Assembly: GCA_030840615.1 (NCBI GenBank) | Contig: JAVEEE010000071.1 | Coordinates: forward strand, 1-6,428 | Reading direction: 5' to 3' | Source: Frankiaceae bacterium | GTDB taxonomy: Bacteria; Actinomycetota; Actinomycetes; JAFAQI01 | Length of the DNA: 6,428 bases | In this document: one piece after another, positions 1 to 5,723 of the stretch | Layout of the letters: the number at the start of each line of letters is the position of its first letter | How positions within the stretch are numbered: the first letter of the stretch is position 1 | Position numbers and translations under genes: made by a program | The notes under the pieces: generated by a model | Database searches by the model: none | Seen by the model: the letters and a program-made list of their open reading frames with translations, nothing else | What the model was told of the DNA's origin: nothing

Positions 1-1
1 C

Positions 2-1159
2 CTTGACCGGCTGCCCACGCACAGCCATTGGCACGCGGACGCGGAACCTGCCGCGGTCGTCCAGCGGGCCGCCGACCGCCTCAGGCGCAGCCGGTGGCGC
101 ACCGACGTGCGCGTCGAGGAAAACGGCGTCGTCAGCGTCGCCGCCGAGAAGGGCTACCTGCGCGAGACCGGCAACCTGCTCTTCCACGTGTCGCTGGTCG
201 CCCTGCTGGCGGGCATCGCGCTCGGCGGGTTGTTCGGCTACAAGGGCACGGTCCTCGTGGTGCAAGGACAGGGCTTCGCCAACGTGCGCAGCTCCTACGA
301 CATCTTCGAGCCGTCCCGTCTCTACTCCGACACCCAGCTGGCGCCGTTCTCGTTCACCTTGCAGAGGTTCAGCGCGTCTTACGAGCCGGACGGGCAGCCG
401 CGCTCGTTCGACGCGGTCGTCGACTACCGAGCCGCGACGGACGCCCCGCCGGCGACCCATGACATCCGGGTCAACCACCCGCTGTCCGCAGCCGGTGCCA
501 AGGTCTACCTGATCGGGCACGGCTACGCGCTGCACCTGCAGGTGCGTGACCCGAAGGGCCGGCTGGTCTACGACAAGGACACGCCGTTCCTTCCTGACGA
601 CGAGATGTTCGCTTCACATGGCGTCGTCAAGGTGCCGGACGGTCTGCCCAAGCAGCTCGGTCTCACCGGCTTCTTCTACCCGACGTACGGCGCCACGCCG
701 TTCGGTCCGCAGTCGACCTACCCGGGACTGCACGACCCGGTGCTCGACCTCGCAGCCTGGCAAGGTGACCTCGGCCTCGACAGCGGCGTCCCGCAGTCGG
801 TCTACGAGCTCCCGGTCGCGTCACTGCGACACGTCGCCAACAAAGAACTCACACCAGGGCAGAAGTGGCGCCTTCCCAGCGGCGCCACCGTCAAGTTCGC
901 GGGCGTCGACCAGTGGGCGACGTTCCAGATCGCGCACGACCCCGGTAAGAAGCTGATGCTGGTCGCCGCCGTGCTCGTCATCGCGGGGCTGCTCGTGTCG
1001 TTGCGGGTGCGGCGGCGACGGGTGTGGTTGCGCGCGGGTCCGGCGACCGACGGCGACGTGTCCGGGCGTACCGTTGTCCGAGCCGGCGGCCTGACGCGTA
1101 GTGACCCCGACGGCTTCAGCCAGGAGTTCGCATCCTTGGTACGACGACTGAAGGATTGA
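2..1159 (+). CDS. resB: ResB, cytochrome c biogenesis protein (5' truncated by window edge)
   Basis: ResB works with CcsB in System II cytochrome c maturation, passing haem across the membrane and helping attach it to apocytochrome c outside. The reading frame is open from base 2, and 385 residues are visible up to the TGA at 1157. Actinobacterial ResB proteins are usually somewhat over 500 residues, so the first transmembrane helices lie outside the window. A family-typical stretch (RETGNLLFHVSL) begins a helix at about visible residues 58-80. A long extracytoplasmic domain follows, then the conserved FQIAHDPGKK motif leading into the last helix (about 316-334) and a basic cytoplasmic tail. 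The GTG at 107 is internal and is not a real start. ccsB follows within a few bases, so the two are surely cotranscribed. Identification rests on these motifs plus the ccsB neighbour; I am confident. Confidence 0.95.
   Translation, partial: LDRLPTHSHWHADAEPAAVVQRAADRLRRSRWRTDVRVEENGVVSVAAEKGYLRETGNLLFHVSLVALLAGIALGGLFGYKGTVLVVQGQGFANVRSSYDIFEPSRLYSDTQLAPFSFTLQRFSASYEPDGQPRSFDAVVDYRAATDAPPATHDIRVNHPLSAAGAKVYLIGHGYALHLQVRDPKGRLVYDKDTPFLPDDEMFASHGVVKVPDGLPKQLGLTGFFYPTYGATPFGPQSTYPGLHDPVLDLAAWQGDLGLDSGVPQSVYELPVASLRHVANKELTPGQKWRLPSGATVKFAGVDQWATFQIAHDPGKKLMLVAAVLVIAGLLVSLRVRRRRVWLRAGPATDGDVSGRTVVRAGGLTRSDPDGFSQEFASLVRRLKD
1151..1155 (+). promoter_or_regulatory. Ribosome binding site of ccsB
   Basis: AAGGA lies inside the last codons of resB. 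It abuts the TTG at 1156 with no spacer but is 6 nt from the TTG at 1162, which favours the second TTG as the ccsB start and suggests translational coupling to resB. Confidence 0.7.
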
Positions 1160-1161
1160 CG

Positions 1162-2106
1162 TTGCCTGCCAACACTCACCTTGCCCATGTGAGCGACGTG
1201 CTGCTCGTATGGGCGGTGTCGGCGTACGCCTTGGCGATGTTGGGATATGCGGCGGAGTTCGCGTTCGGGCGCCGCAGCGTCGGCCGTCAGGCACAACGAG
1301 CCGGCCGTGTCGCGGTCGTGCTCACCGTCGCCGGCTGGCTGGCTCATGTCGGATCGGTGACGACCCGCGGCTTCGCGGCGCATCGGGTGCCCTGGGGCAA
1401 CATGTACGAGTTCTCGTCGATGGTGTCGCTCGTCGCCGTGACGGTGTTCCTCGTCCTGCTCAGCCGCCAGCCCGTGCGCTTCCTCGGTGGGTTCGTGATG
1501 GCACCCGTGGTGCTCTACCTGGGCCTCGCGGGCACGGTGCTCTACGCCAAAGCCGGCCCCCTCGTGCCCGCACTCAACTCCTACTGGATCAAGATCCACG
1601 TCGTAGCCGCCATCACCGCAAGTGGGGCGTTCATGGTGTCGGGCGTCGTCACCGTGCTCTATCTGCTGCGCGACCGGTGGGAGCGGCGTCACGTGGTGAG
1701 CCTCGGACCCGGCGCTGCTGCCGCGCTGGAGGTCGGCGCGCCACCGAGTGAGCCGATCGCGCGCCCTGACGGGCTGATCGGCCGGTTGCCGGCGGCCGAG
1801 GTGCTCGACCGCCTTGCCTACCGGATCATCGCGTTCGGATTCCCGGTCTGGACGTTCGCCGTGATTGCCGGAGCCATCTGGGCCGAGCAGGCCTGGAGCC
1901 GTCCCTGGGGCTGGGACCCCAAGGAGACGTGGTCGTTCATCACGTGGCTCGGCTACGCCGCCTACCTGCACGCCCGGGCGACAGCGGGCTGGCGGGGGCG
2001 CCCCGCCGCCGTGCTGTCACTCATCGGCTTCGGCTGCCTGATGGTCGACTACTACGTGGTCAACACCGTCATCACCGGCTTGCACAGCTACGCCGGAGTC
2101 AGCTGA
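1162..2106 (+). CDS. ccsB: CcsB/CcsA-type cytochrome c synthase subunit
   Basis: This multi-spanning membrane protein is the haem-handling partner of ResB in System II cytochrome c biogenesis. From the TTG at 1162 it has 314 residues, a normal length for the family. The haem-binding tryptophan-rich signature WGWDPKE is at residues 249-255, followed by ETWSFITWLGYAAYLHAR. Histidines that fit the family's conserved haem ligands are near residues 62 (WLAH), 146 (WIKIH) and 308 (GLHSY). A poorly conserved hydrophilic loop spans about 172-212. The start was chosen by the AAGGA spacing; TTG at 1156 would overlap resB by 4 nt and add two residues. An in-frame GTG at 1189 is a less likely third choice. 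It ends 2 bp from the convergent BldC-like gene. Other System II parts (a ResA-like thioredoxin, CcdA) would be expected upstream of resB, outside the window. Confidence 0.95.
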   Translation: MPANTHLAHVSDVLLVWAVSAYALAMLGYAAEFAFGRRSVGRQAQRAGRVAVVLTVAGWLAHVGSVTTRGFAAHRVPWGNMYEFSSMVSLVAVTVFLVLLSRQPVRFLGGFVMAPVVLYLGLAGTVLYAKAGPLVPALNSYWIKIHVVAAITASGAFMVSGVVTVLYLLRDRWERRHVVSLGPGAAAALEVGAPPSEPIARPDGLIGRLPAAEVLDRLAYRIIAFGFPVWTFAVIAGAIWAEQAWSRPWGWDPKETWSFITWLGYAAYLHARATAGWRGRPAAVLSLIGFGCLMVDYYVVNTVITGLHSYAGVS

Positions 2107-2115
2107 CCTCAGCTG
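2100..2115. repeat. Palindrome spanning the two convergent stop codons
   Basis: CAGCTGA-CC-TCAGCTG is a perfect 7-bp inverted repeat with a 2-bp centre. Each arm carries the AGC TGA (Ser, stop) ending of one gene: ccsB on the + strand and the BldC-like gene on the - strand. As RNA it could form a 5-bp stem with a 6-nt loop on either transcript. No T-run follows on either side, so a standard intrinsic terminator is not supported. Confidence 0.6.
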
Positions 2116-2354
2116 TTGTGAGCGCGCTCGTCCTCGACCGACTGGCGCGGTGCGGGCGCGGCGGCCCCGGCCGCGGCCGCGGTGTCGCCGCGCAGGAGCG
2201 CGCGCACCTCGGACTCGCGGAACCGGCGGTGCCCACCGGGTGTGCGGATGCTGCTGATGCGGCCGGCTGCGGCCCAACGCGTCACGGTTTTAGGGTCGAC
2301 GCGGAAAAGGCTGGCCACCTCACCGGGCGTCAACAGCCGCTCTCGTGCCTCCAC
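2109..2354 (-). CDS. BldC-like MerR-type helix-turn-helix regulator
   Basis: This is a small DNA-binding protein of 81 residues. Residues 6-55 (LLTPGEVASLFRVDP, KTVTRWAAAGRISSIRTPGG, HRRFRESEVRALL) closely match, from memory, Streptomyces BldC, a 68-residue protein with a single winged-helix MerR-type domain that binds DNA by head-to-tail oligomerisation and controls development. After the domain comes an Ala/Pro-rich tail of about 26 residues that is longer than in BldC. The GTG start was chosen because AAGGAG sits 5 nt upstream. The same frame stays open about 195 nt further upstream, but that extension has no family similarity. The gene is transcribed away from the surface-protein gene and converges on ccsB. 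In organisms lacking sporulation its role is unknown; an excisionase-like function is less likely given the closeness to BldC. Confidence 0.9.
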   Translation of the reverse strand: MEARERLLTPGEVASLFRVDPKTVTRWAAAGRISSIRTPGGHRRFRESEVRALLRGDTAAAAGAAAPAPRQSVEDERAHNS

Positions 2355-2359
2355 GTCGT

Positions 2360-2365
2360 CTCCTT
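2360..2365 (-). promoter_or_regulatory. Ribosome binding site of the BldC-like gene
   Basis: On the minus strand this reads AAGGAG, a strong match to the anti-Shine-Dalgarno, 5 nt before the GTG at 2354. It fixes the short 81-residue form against longer in-frame starts. Confidence 0.85.
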
Positions 2366-2463
2366 CATTGCTGGTCCCGGGTGGGTCCGCCCCGGTTAGG
2401 AAAGTGTGTACACGCAGAAAGGTCGCGGCGTCAGCCGTTTCGTACAAAAGGACCGGGGTTTCT

Positions 2464-2520
2464 CGCCTTGGGCGGTTCTTGCCGAGCCTGCGGCAATCAC
2501 TGACCAGTGGTAGTTGGTCA
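2464..2520 (+). other. Candidate structured leader, three tandem stem-loops
   Basis: Three consecutive hairpins could form in RNA read rightward: CGCC-TTG-GGCG, TTGCCG-AGCCTG-CGGCAA and TGACCA-GTGGTAGT-TGGTCA. They would lie about 90 nt upstream of the surface-protein start. Stems of 4-6 bp are common by chance in GC-rich DNA, and the transcription start is unknown, so this is only a candidate. Confidence 0.3.
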
Positions 2521-2565
2521 CATCGGGCCATGGACACCACGCCGGCCAATCGTGACGCTTTGGTC

Positions 2566-2575
2566 GCGCTAGCGC
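2566..2575. repeat. 10-bp perfect palindrome
   Basis: GCGCTAGCGC is self-complementary and ends 33 bp before the GTG of the surface-protein gene, a position suited to an operator. No regulator family with this exact site comes to mind; chance is possible. Confidence 0.35.
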
Positions 2576-2608
2576 ACTTCGTCCGTGTTCACCTTCCGGG
2601 GGGCTCCT

Positions 2609-4228
2609 GTGCACCTGTCCAGACTGTCTCGCCGCTCGAGTCTCGCGCTTCTCACCGCGGCGAGTCTGACCGCGCTCGTGCTGCCTGCCGGCGCTGCCAC
2701 GACGACGGCGCATCCCGCCAAGGGAGTTGCGACTTCCACCTTGACCGTGCTGCGGCTGACCCTCGCCGGCGACACCGTCGCCGCCGGTCAGGTCGTCGGC
2801 GTAGCGGGTAACACGACGTCACCGCACGTCGCCAAGCTGGTGATCACGCCGATCGACTCCAGCCTCACCGGCCCCGTCGGCCAGCAGACGGTCTCTGCTG
2901 ATGCCACGAGCACGGTGCCGGCGACACCCAAGTCCGTGACCCTGCCCGCCGGTCTCGGCAAGGTCGTCGGCCCGACGTTCAGCGCGCGTGCGGTGGACAA
3001 CGCCACCAGGGTGCTGACCACCCTGGGACTCAAGGCACTGGGCAACGTGCAGCTGGTGACGGTTCCGCTCGATCTCTCGGCGGCCACCCTCACCGACGTC
3101 GCCACGGTGACCGCCGGCGGCGCCCGCGCGACCAAGGCGCTGTCGCTCGGCTCGCTGGCACTGCCGTCGCTGCAGGACCTCCTGGCCGCACTCGGCGTCG
3201 ATCTCAACGCGCTCGTCCAGCAGCTGACCCAAGGCAACCTCACCCAGCTGGCCGGCCTCGTCGGCGGTGGTCTCGCGACCCTCAACAACGCCGTCGACAC
3301 CGCGCAGGCCGCGCTGACGACGGCCGGCGAAACCCCGGCTGACTCGATGGCTGGTGCACTTGCCGAGCTTCAGACCGCCAACACCGATGCGAGCGACGCC
3401 GACGCGGCCTTCACCGGTGCATTGACCACGGCGCTGGCCGGAGTGCTCGGCCCCGCGCTCACCACCGCAGGTGTTTCGGCCGCGACGACTGCGACGCAGT
3501 TCCTCGCAATTCCCGCGGCGACCACAGCAGCGCCGGCTCTCGCGGCGCTGGCACAGGCCGCCGTCGACGCGGCCGCAGTCGTGCAGCAGGTCAACGCCCT
3601 CGTCGACGCGCTGCAGGCACTCATCGACGGCGTCGTGGCGGCGGTGCTCGCCGCCGACGACCCGCTGGCGGCGCTCGGCGACATCAAGGTGACGACGTCT
3701 GCGATCGCCGCCCGTACGCCGAAGGCGGCCGCCGACGTGCAGATCGGATCCGTGCATGTGCTCGGCCTTGCCAACGCGATCCCGCTGGGCACGTTGACCG
3801 GTGCGCTGGGCACGGTGACGGACACGCTGTCATCGGTCCTGGAGAGCGTGGCGGGTGTCAGCTTCACTGCTCCGAAGATCGCGGTCGGCCAGCCCACGAA
3901 GTCGACGAGCCGGCAAGGTCGCACCCGCTTCGCCTCGGCCTCCATCACCGGGCTCAGCGTCACCTTGCCGTCGATCTCCCTGAGTCGTTCGGCGGCTGCG
4001 GCGATCGCGATTCCCGGCGTACCGACCGACATCAGCGGGAAGCTCAGCGTCGGTCAGCTCGCCGAGACCGCGCAGTGGACACCTGCGACGACCGCTTCGT
4101 CGACACCGGACACCTCGAACGGGAGTCCACTGCCGGACACCGGTGGTCGGATGCTGCTCTCGGTGCTGGGTCTGCTGGTGATCGGCGCGGCCCTCGCCCT
4201 GCGCCGGCGCTCGAACTCCTCGGCGTAG
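2609..4228 (+). CDS. LPDTG-anchored cell-surface protein, Ala/Thr/Val/Leu-rich, unknown function
   Basis: This is a secreted, probably sortase-anchored protein of 539 residues. A signal peptide covers residues 1-29: a basic start (HLSRLSRR), a hydrophobic core, and cleavage likely after AGA. The C-terminus is a classic cell-wall sorting signal: a Pro/Thr/Ser stalk (about 490-507), LPDTG at 508-512, a hydrophobic helix at 513-531 and the basic tail RRRSNSSA. The mature part has a likely beta-rich section (about 40-180), an Ala-rich probably helical section (about 182-352) and a second beta-rich section (about 360-485). I see no cysteine or tyrosine and a single tryptophan (490). GTG at 2609 is preferred because a G-run (2598-2603) lies 5 nt upstream and it gives a normal signal peptide; GTG at 2585 adds eight residues. 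The general pattern resembles sortase-anchored proteins of the SCO1860 type, but only loosely. Function is unknown, and it is an odd partner for respiratory genes. Confidence 0.85.
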   Translation: MHLSRLSRRSSLALLTAASLTALVLPAGAATTTAHPAKGVATSTLTVLRLTLAGDTVAAGQVVGVAGNTTSPHVAKLVITPIDSSLTGPVGQQTVSADATSTVPATPKSVTLPAGLGKVVGPTFSARAVDNATRVLTTLGLKALGNVQLVTVPLDLSAATLTDVATVTAGGARATKALSLGSLALPSLQDLLAALGVDLNALVQQLTQGNLTQLAGLVGGGLATLNNAVDTAQAALTTAGETPADSMAGALAELQTANTDASDADAAFTGALTTALAGVLGPALTTAGVSAATTATQFLAIPAATTAAPALAALAQAAVDAAAVVQQVNALVDALQALIDGVVAAVLAADDPLAALGDIKVTTSAIAARTPKAAADVQIGSVHVLGLANAIPLGTLTGALGTVTDTLSSVLESVAGVSFTAPKIAVGQPTKSTSRQGRTRFASASITGLSVTLPSISLSRSAAAAIAIPGVPTDISGKLSVGQLAETAQWTPATTASSTPDTSNGSPLPDTGGRMLLSVLGLLVIGAALALRRRSNSSA

Positions 4229-4231
4229 CCT
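4226..4231 (+). promoter_or_regulatory. Candidate -10 element of a leaderless promoter
   Basis: TAGCCT fits the actinobacterial -10 pattern TANNNT and begins with the TAG stop of the surface-protein gene. It is followed by 6 nt and then the GTG of the DUF4229 gene, the spacing expected when transcription starts at the first base of the start codon. No clear -35 hexamer is visible, which is usual for such promoters. Confidence 0.5.
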
Positions 4232-4237
4232 CGCGGA

Positions 4238-4558
4238 GTGACCTCAGCGGAATCGCCCGGCCCCCTCAGCGAGGGTCGGGCGGTTCTCGCTTACACCGCC
4301 GCTCGGGCCGGGTTGTTGCTGCTGTGCCTCGTGCTCGGCTGGTTCGCGGGGCTCGGCGGGCTCGTGCTGGTCGTGGTGGCTTTGCTGGTCTCGGGTGCTA
4401 TGTCATGGTTCCTGCTGCAACGTCAGAGGTTGGCGATGGGTGCCGCAGCCGAGCGGTTGGTCGGCCGGGCGCGCGTTCGGCTGAACGAGCGAACCTCGGC
4501 CGAAGACGCCTACGTCGAGCAGATCCAGGGCACCAACCCCACAGAGCGCAAGTCCTGA
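4238..4558 (+). CDS. DUF4229 family small membrane protein
   Basis: The 106-residue protein has two closely spaced transmembrane helices (about 21-37 and 41-60), a one-residue-scale turn around the glycines at 38-41, and a charged cytoplasmic tail. Landmarks typical of actinobacterial DUF4229 are the YTAARAGLLL start of helix 1, the LLVSGAMSWFLLQRQR end of helix 2, and the RLNERTSAEDAY segment in the tail. The molecular function is unknown; from memory such proteins often sit near cytochrome c biogenesis and menaquinone genes, as here. The start has no usable Shine-Dalgarno site: the only purine run (GGAG) abuts or overlaps the GTG. The TAGCCT element 6 nt upstream therefore suggests a leaderless transcript, in addition to any readthrough from the surface-protein gene 9 bp upstream. 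The stop is 17 bp before the response-regulator gene. Confidence 0.85.
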   Translation: MTSAESPGPLSEGRAVLAYTAARAGLLLLCLVLGWFAGLGGLVLVVVALLVSGAMSWFLLQRQRLAMGAAAERLVGRARVRLNERTSAEDAYVEQIQGTNPTERKS

Positions 4559-4559
4559 T

Positions 4560-4576
4560 CGGACGGGAGACGTCCG
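4560..4576 (+). promoter_or_regulatory. Hairpin presenting the response-regulator ribosome binding site
   Basis: CGGACG-GGAGA-CGTCCG forms a perfect 6-bp stem with a 5-nt loop. The Shine-Dalgarno sequence GGGAG (4565-4569) overlaps the loop, and the last stem base is the G of the GTG start codon. The hairpin fills the whole gap between the DUF4229 stop and the response-regulator start, so it could modulate initiation. Confidence 0.5.
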
Positions 4577-4992
4577 TGGCCCAGCACCGCGACCGCGTGT
4601 TGATCGTGGATGACGCCGCCAACCTCCGTGAGCTGTTGACCGTCCTGCTCGAAGTCGAGGACGACTTCGAGGTGGTCGGCACAGCCGCTGACGGTGAGCA
4701 GGCACTCGCTCTGGCGCGCCAGCTCCTCCCCGACGTCATCCTGCTCGACCTGGCGATGCCGGTCATGGACGGTCTGCAGGCGTTGCCCGGCTTGCGCGCC
4801 CTCGCGCCGGCGGCGCGGATCGTCATCTTCTCGGGCTTCGAGCACGAGGCGCTGGCCCGCTCGGCCCTCACCGCGGGTGCGGACGCCTACATCGAGAAAG
4901 GAACCAGCGTGATGCAGCTGGTGGCGCAGCTGCGAGCGATGCGTCCCGACTCCGGACCCGATGCCGAGGACGCCCACAAGCAGAGTTCCTGA
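4576..4992 (+). CDS. Stand-alone response regulator receiver (CheY-like) protein
   Basis: The 138-residue protein consists essentially of one receiver domain. Visible catalytic and switch residues are the acidic pair D12/D13 (LIVDD), phospho-acceptor D58 (ILLDLAMPVMDG), switch Ser86 (IVIFSGF), switch aromatic Tyr105 and the conserved Lys108 (YIEKG). All are intact, so it should be phosphorylated by a histidine kinase. There is no DNA-binding or enzymatic output domain; the remaining 20-odd residues are a polar tail ending QSS. The start is GTG at 4576, with GGGAG 6 nt upstream; the frame is open much further upstream but those residues are a shadow of the preceding genes. No kinase gene is in the window. 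It probably acts through protein contacts; its partner cannot be told from sequence. It lies 20 bp upstream of menG in the same direction. Confidence 0.93.
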   Translation: MAQHRDRVLIVDDAANLRELLTVLLEVEDDFEVVGTAADGEQALALARQLLPDVILLDLAMPVMDGLQALPGLRALAPAARIVIFSGFEHEALARSALTAGADAYIEKGTSVMQLVAQLRAMRPDSGPDAEDAHKQSS

Positions 4993-5012
4993 CCGCAAGG
5001 CAGGATGGGCGA

Positions 5013-5708
5013 ATGACCCGGGCCACTCTCGACAAGCGTCCTGACGACGTAGCCCGCATGTTCGACGCGGTGGCGGGTCGCTACGACGCCATGAACGCGG
5101 TCATGACGTTCGGTCAGGAGCGTCGCTGGCGACGGGTGGTCGCGCGCGCTGTCGCGGCTCGCCCCGGCATGCGGGTGCTCGACCTGGCCGCCGGCACCGG
5201 GGCGTCGTCGACGCGGTTCGCCGGGGCCGGCGCGGACACAGTCGCGTGCGACTTCTCGGCCGGCATGCTCGCCGAGGGCCGGCGCCGGCACCCGGACCTG
5301 ACGTTCGTCGCCGGCGACGCCTTGCGGCTGCCGTTCGCCGACGGGGCGTTCGACGCGGTCACCATCTCGTTCGGTCTGCGCAACGTCGCTGACGTCGGCG
5401 CTGCGCTGCGCGAGCTGGCCCGGGTGACACGACCGACCGGTCGGCTCGTCGTGCTCGAGACCGCCACTCCGCCGGCCCGCCCGCTGCGTGCCGTCAACCG
5501 GATCTACACCAACCGGGTCATGCCGCGGCTGGCCCGGCTGTTCTCTTCCGACGCCTCCTCCTACGCCTACCTCGCCGAGTCCGCCACCGCCTGGCTCGAC
5601 CAGCCGTCGCTCGCAGCCGCCTTCCGGGAGGCCGGCTGGCAGGAGGTGACCTGGCGAGACCTGATGTTCGGAGCGGTGGCCCTGCACTGCGCCACCCGCC
5701 CCGGATAG
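5013..5708 (+). CDS. menG: Demethylmenaquinone methyltransferase (MenG/UbiE)
   Basis: MenG catalyses the last core step of menaquinone synthesis, SAM-dependent C-methylation of demethylmenaquinone to menaquinone at the membrane. The 231-residue length is normal. UbiE/MenG signature 1 is seen as YDAMNAVMTFGQERRWRR (24-41). SAM-binding motif I is VLDLAAGTG (55-63), an acidic residue for the SAM ribose follows at D80, GDALRLPF is at 101-108, and signature 2 contains GLRNVADV (121-128). ATG at 5013 has AGGA 7 nt upstream. It belongs to the run of same-strand genes from 2609 onward. Its TAG stop coincides with a promoter-like hexamer for the next gene. A 2-methoxy-ubiquinone role is unlikely in an actinobacterium, which normally uses menaquinone. 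Confidence 0.95.
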   Translation: MTRATLDKRPDDVARMFDAVAGRYDAMNAVMTFGQERRWRRVVARAVAARPGMRVLDLAAGTGASSTRFAGAGADTVACDFSAGMLAEGRRRHPDLTFVAGDALRLPFADGAFDAVTISFGLRNVADVGAALRELARVTRPTGRLVVLETATPPARPLRAVNRIYTNRVMPRLARLFSSDASSYAYLAESATAWLDQPSLAAAFREAGWQEVTWRDLMFGAVALHCATRPG

Positions 5709-5711
5709 ACT
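5706..5711 (+). promoter_or_regulatory. Candidate -10 element of the reductase promoter
   Basis: TAGACT fits TANNNT and begins with the menG stop codon. A weak -35-like CTGCAC is at 5682-5687, 18 bp upstream. Transcription would start near 5718, placing the Rex-type operator just downstream of the start, where a repressor could block elongation or open-complex formation. Confidence 0.45.
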
Positions 5712-5723
5712 CGGCCCGTTCAC

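Larger units (their letters stand above)
2355..2608. other. Divergent intergenic region with several inverted repeats
   Basis: These 254 bp separate the BldC-like gene (leftward) from the LPDTG protein gene (rightward) and must hold both promoters, though I cannot assign convincing -35/-10 pairs. Visible symmetry: GTGTACAC at 2406-2413; a 4-bp hairpin at 2464-2474 (CGCC/GGCG); TTGCCG/CGGCAA at 2479-2496; TGACCA/TGGTCA at 2501-2520, with CACTG/CAGTG nested at 2498-2509; and the 10-bp palindrome GCGCTAGCGC at 2566-2575. The region is locally less GC-rich than the flanking genes, notably at 2398-2465. No known riboswitch class was recognised. Confidence 0.6.

Noticed and set aside
802..1971. 389-codon open frame on the minus strand across resB and ccsB
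   Set aside because: It is the shadow of two clearly identified genes on the + strand; its Arg/His/Gly-rich composition and lack of family features are typical of antisense frames in GC-rich DNA.
2355..2549. N-terminal extension of the BldC-like gene to an upstream start at 2549
   Set aside because: The extension has no resemblance to BldC proteins, and AAGGAG 5 nt before the GTG at 2354 gives the family-sized product.
2441..2608. A c-di-AMP (ydaO) or other known riboswitch before the surface-protein gene
   Set aside because: Envelope genes in actinobacteria can carry such elements, but I do not see the conserved blocks of ydaO, c-di-GMP, SAM, TPP or cobalamin riboswitches.
2530..2811. Possible short upstream ORF (ATG at 2530, MDTTPANRDALVALAHF...) overlapping the surface-protein start
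   Set aside because: The first residues look protein-like, but no ribosome site precedes the ATG and the rest becomes an Arg-rich shadow of the LPDTG gene.
2819..3757. Long minus-strand frames (also 3370-4032 and 2788-3300) opposite the LPDTG protein gene
   Set aside because: The + strand frame has a signal peptide and sorting signal at the correct ends; the antisense frames have biased composition and no recognisable domain or ribosome site.
4075..4575. Upstream extension of the response-regulator frame to 4075
   Set aside because: It overlaps the end of the LPDTG gene and all of the DUF4229 gene in another frame; receiver homology begins only after the GTG at 4576, which has its own ribosome site.
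4887..5723. 278-codon minus-strand frame opposite menG
   Set aside because: menG is unmistakable on the + strand; the antisense product is low-complexity Gly/Arg/Val with no motif.
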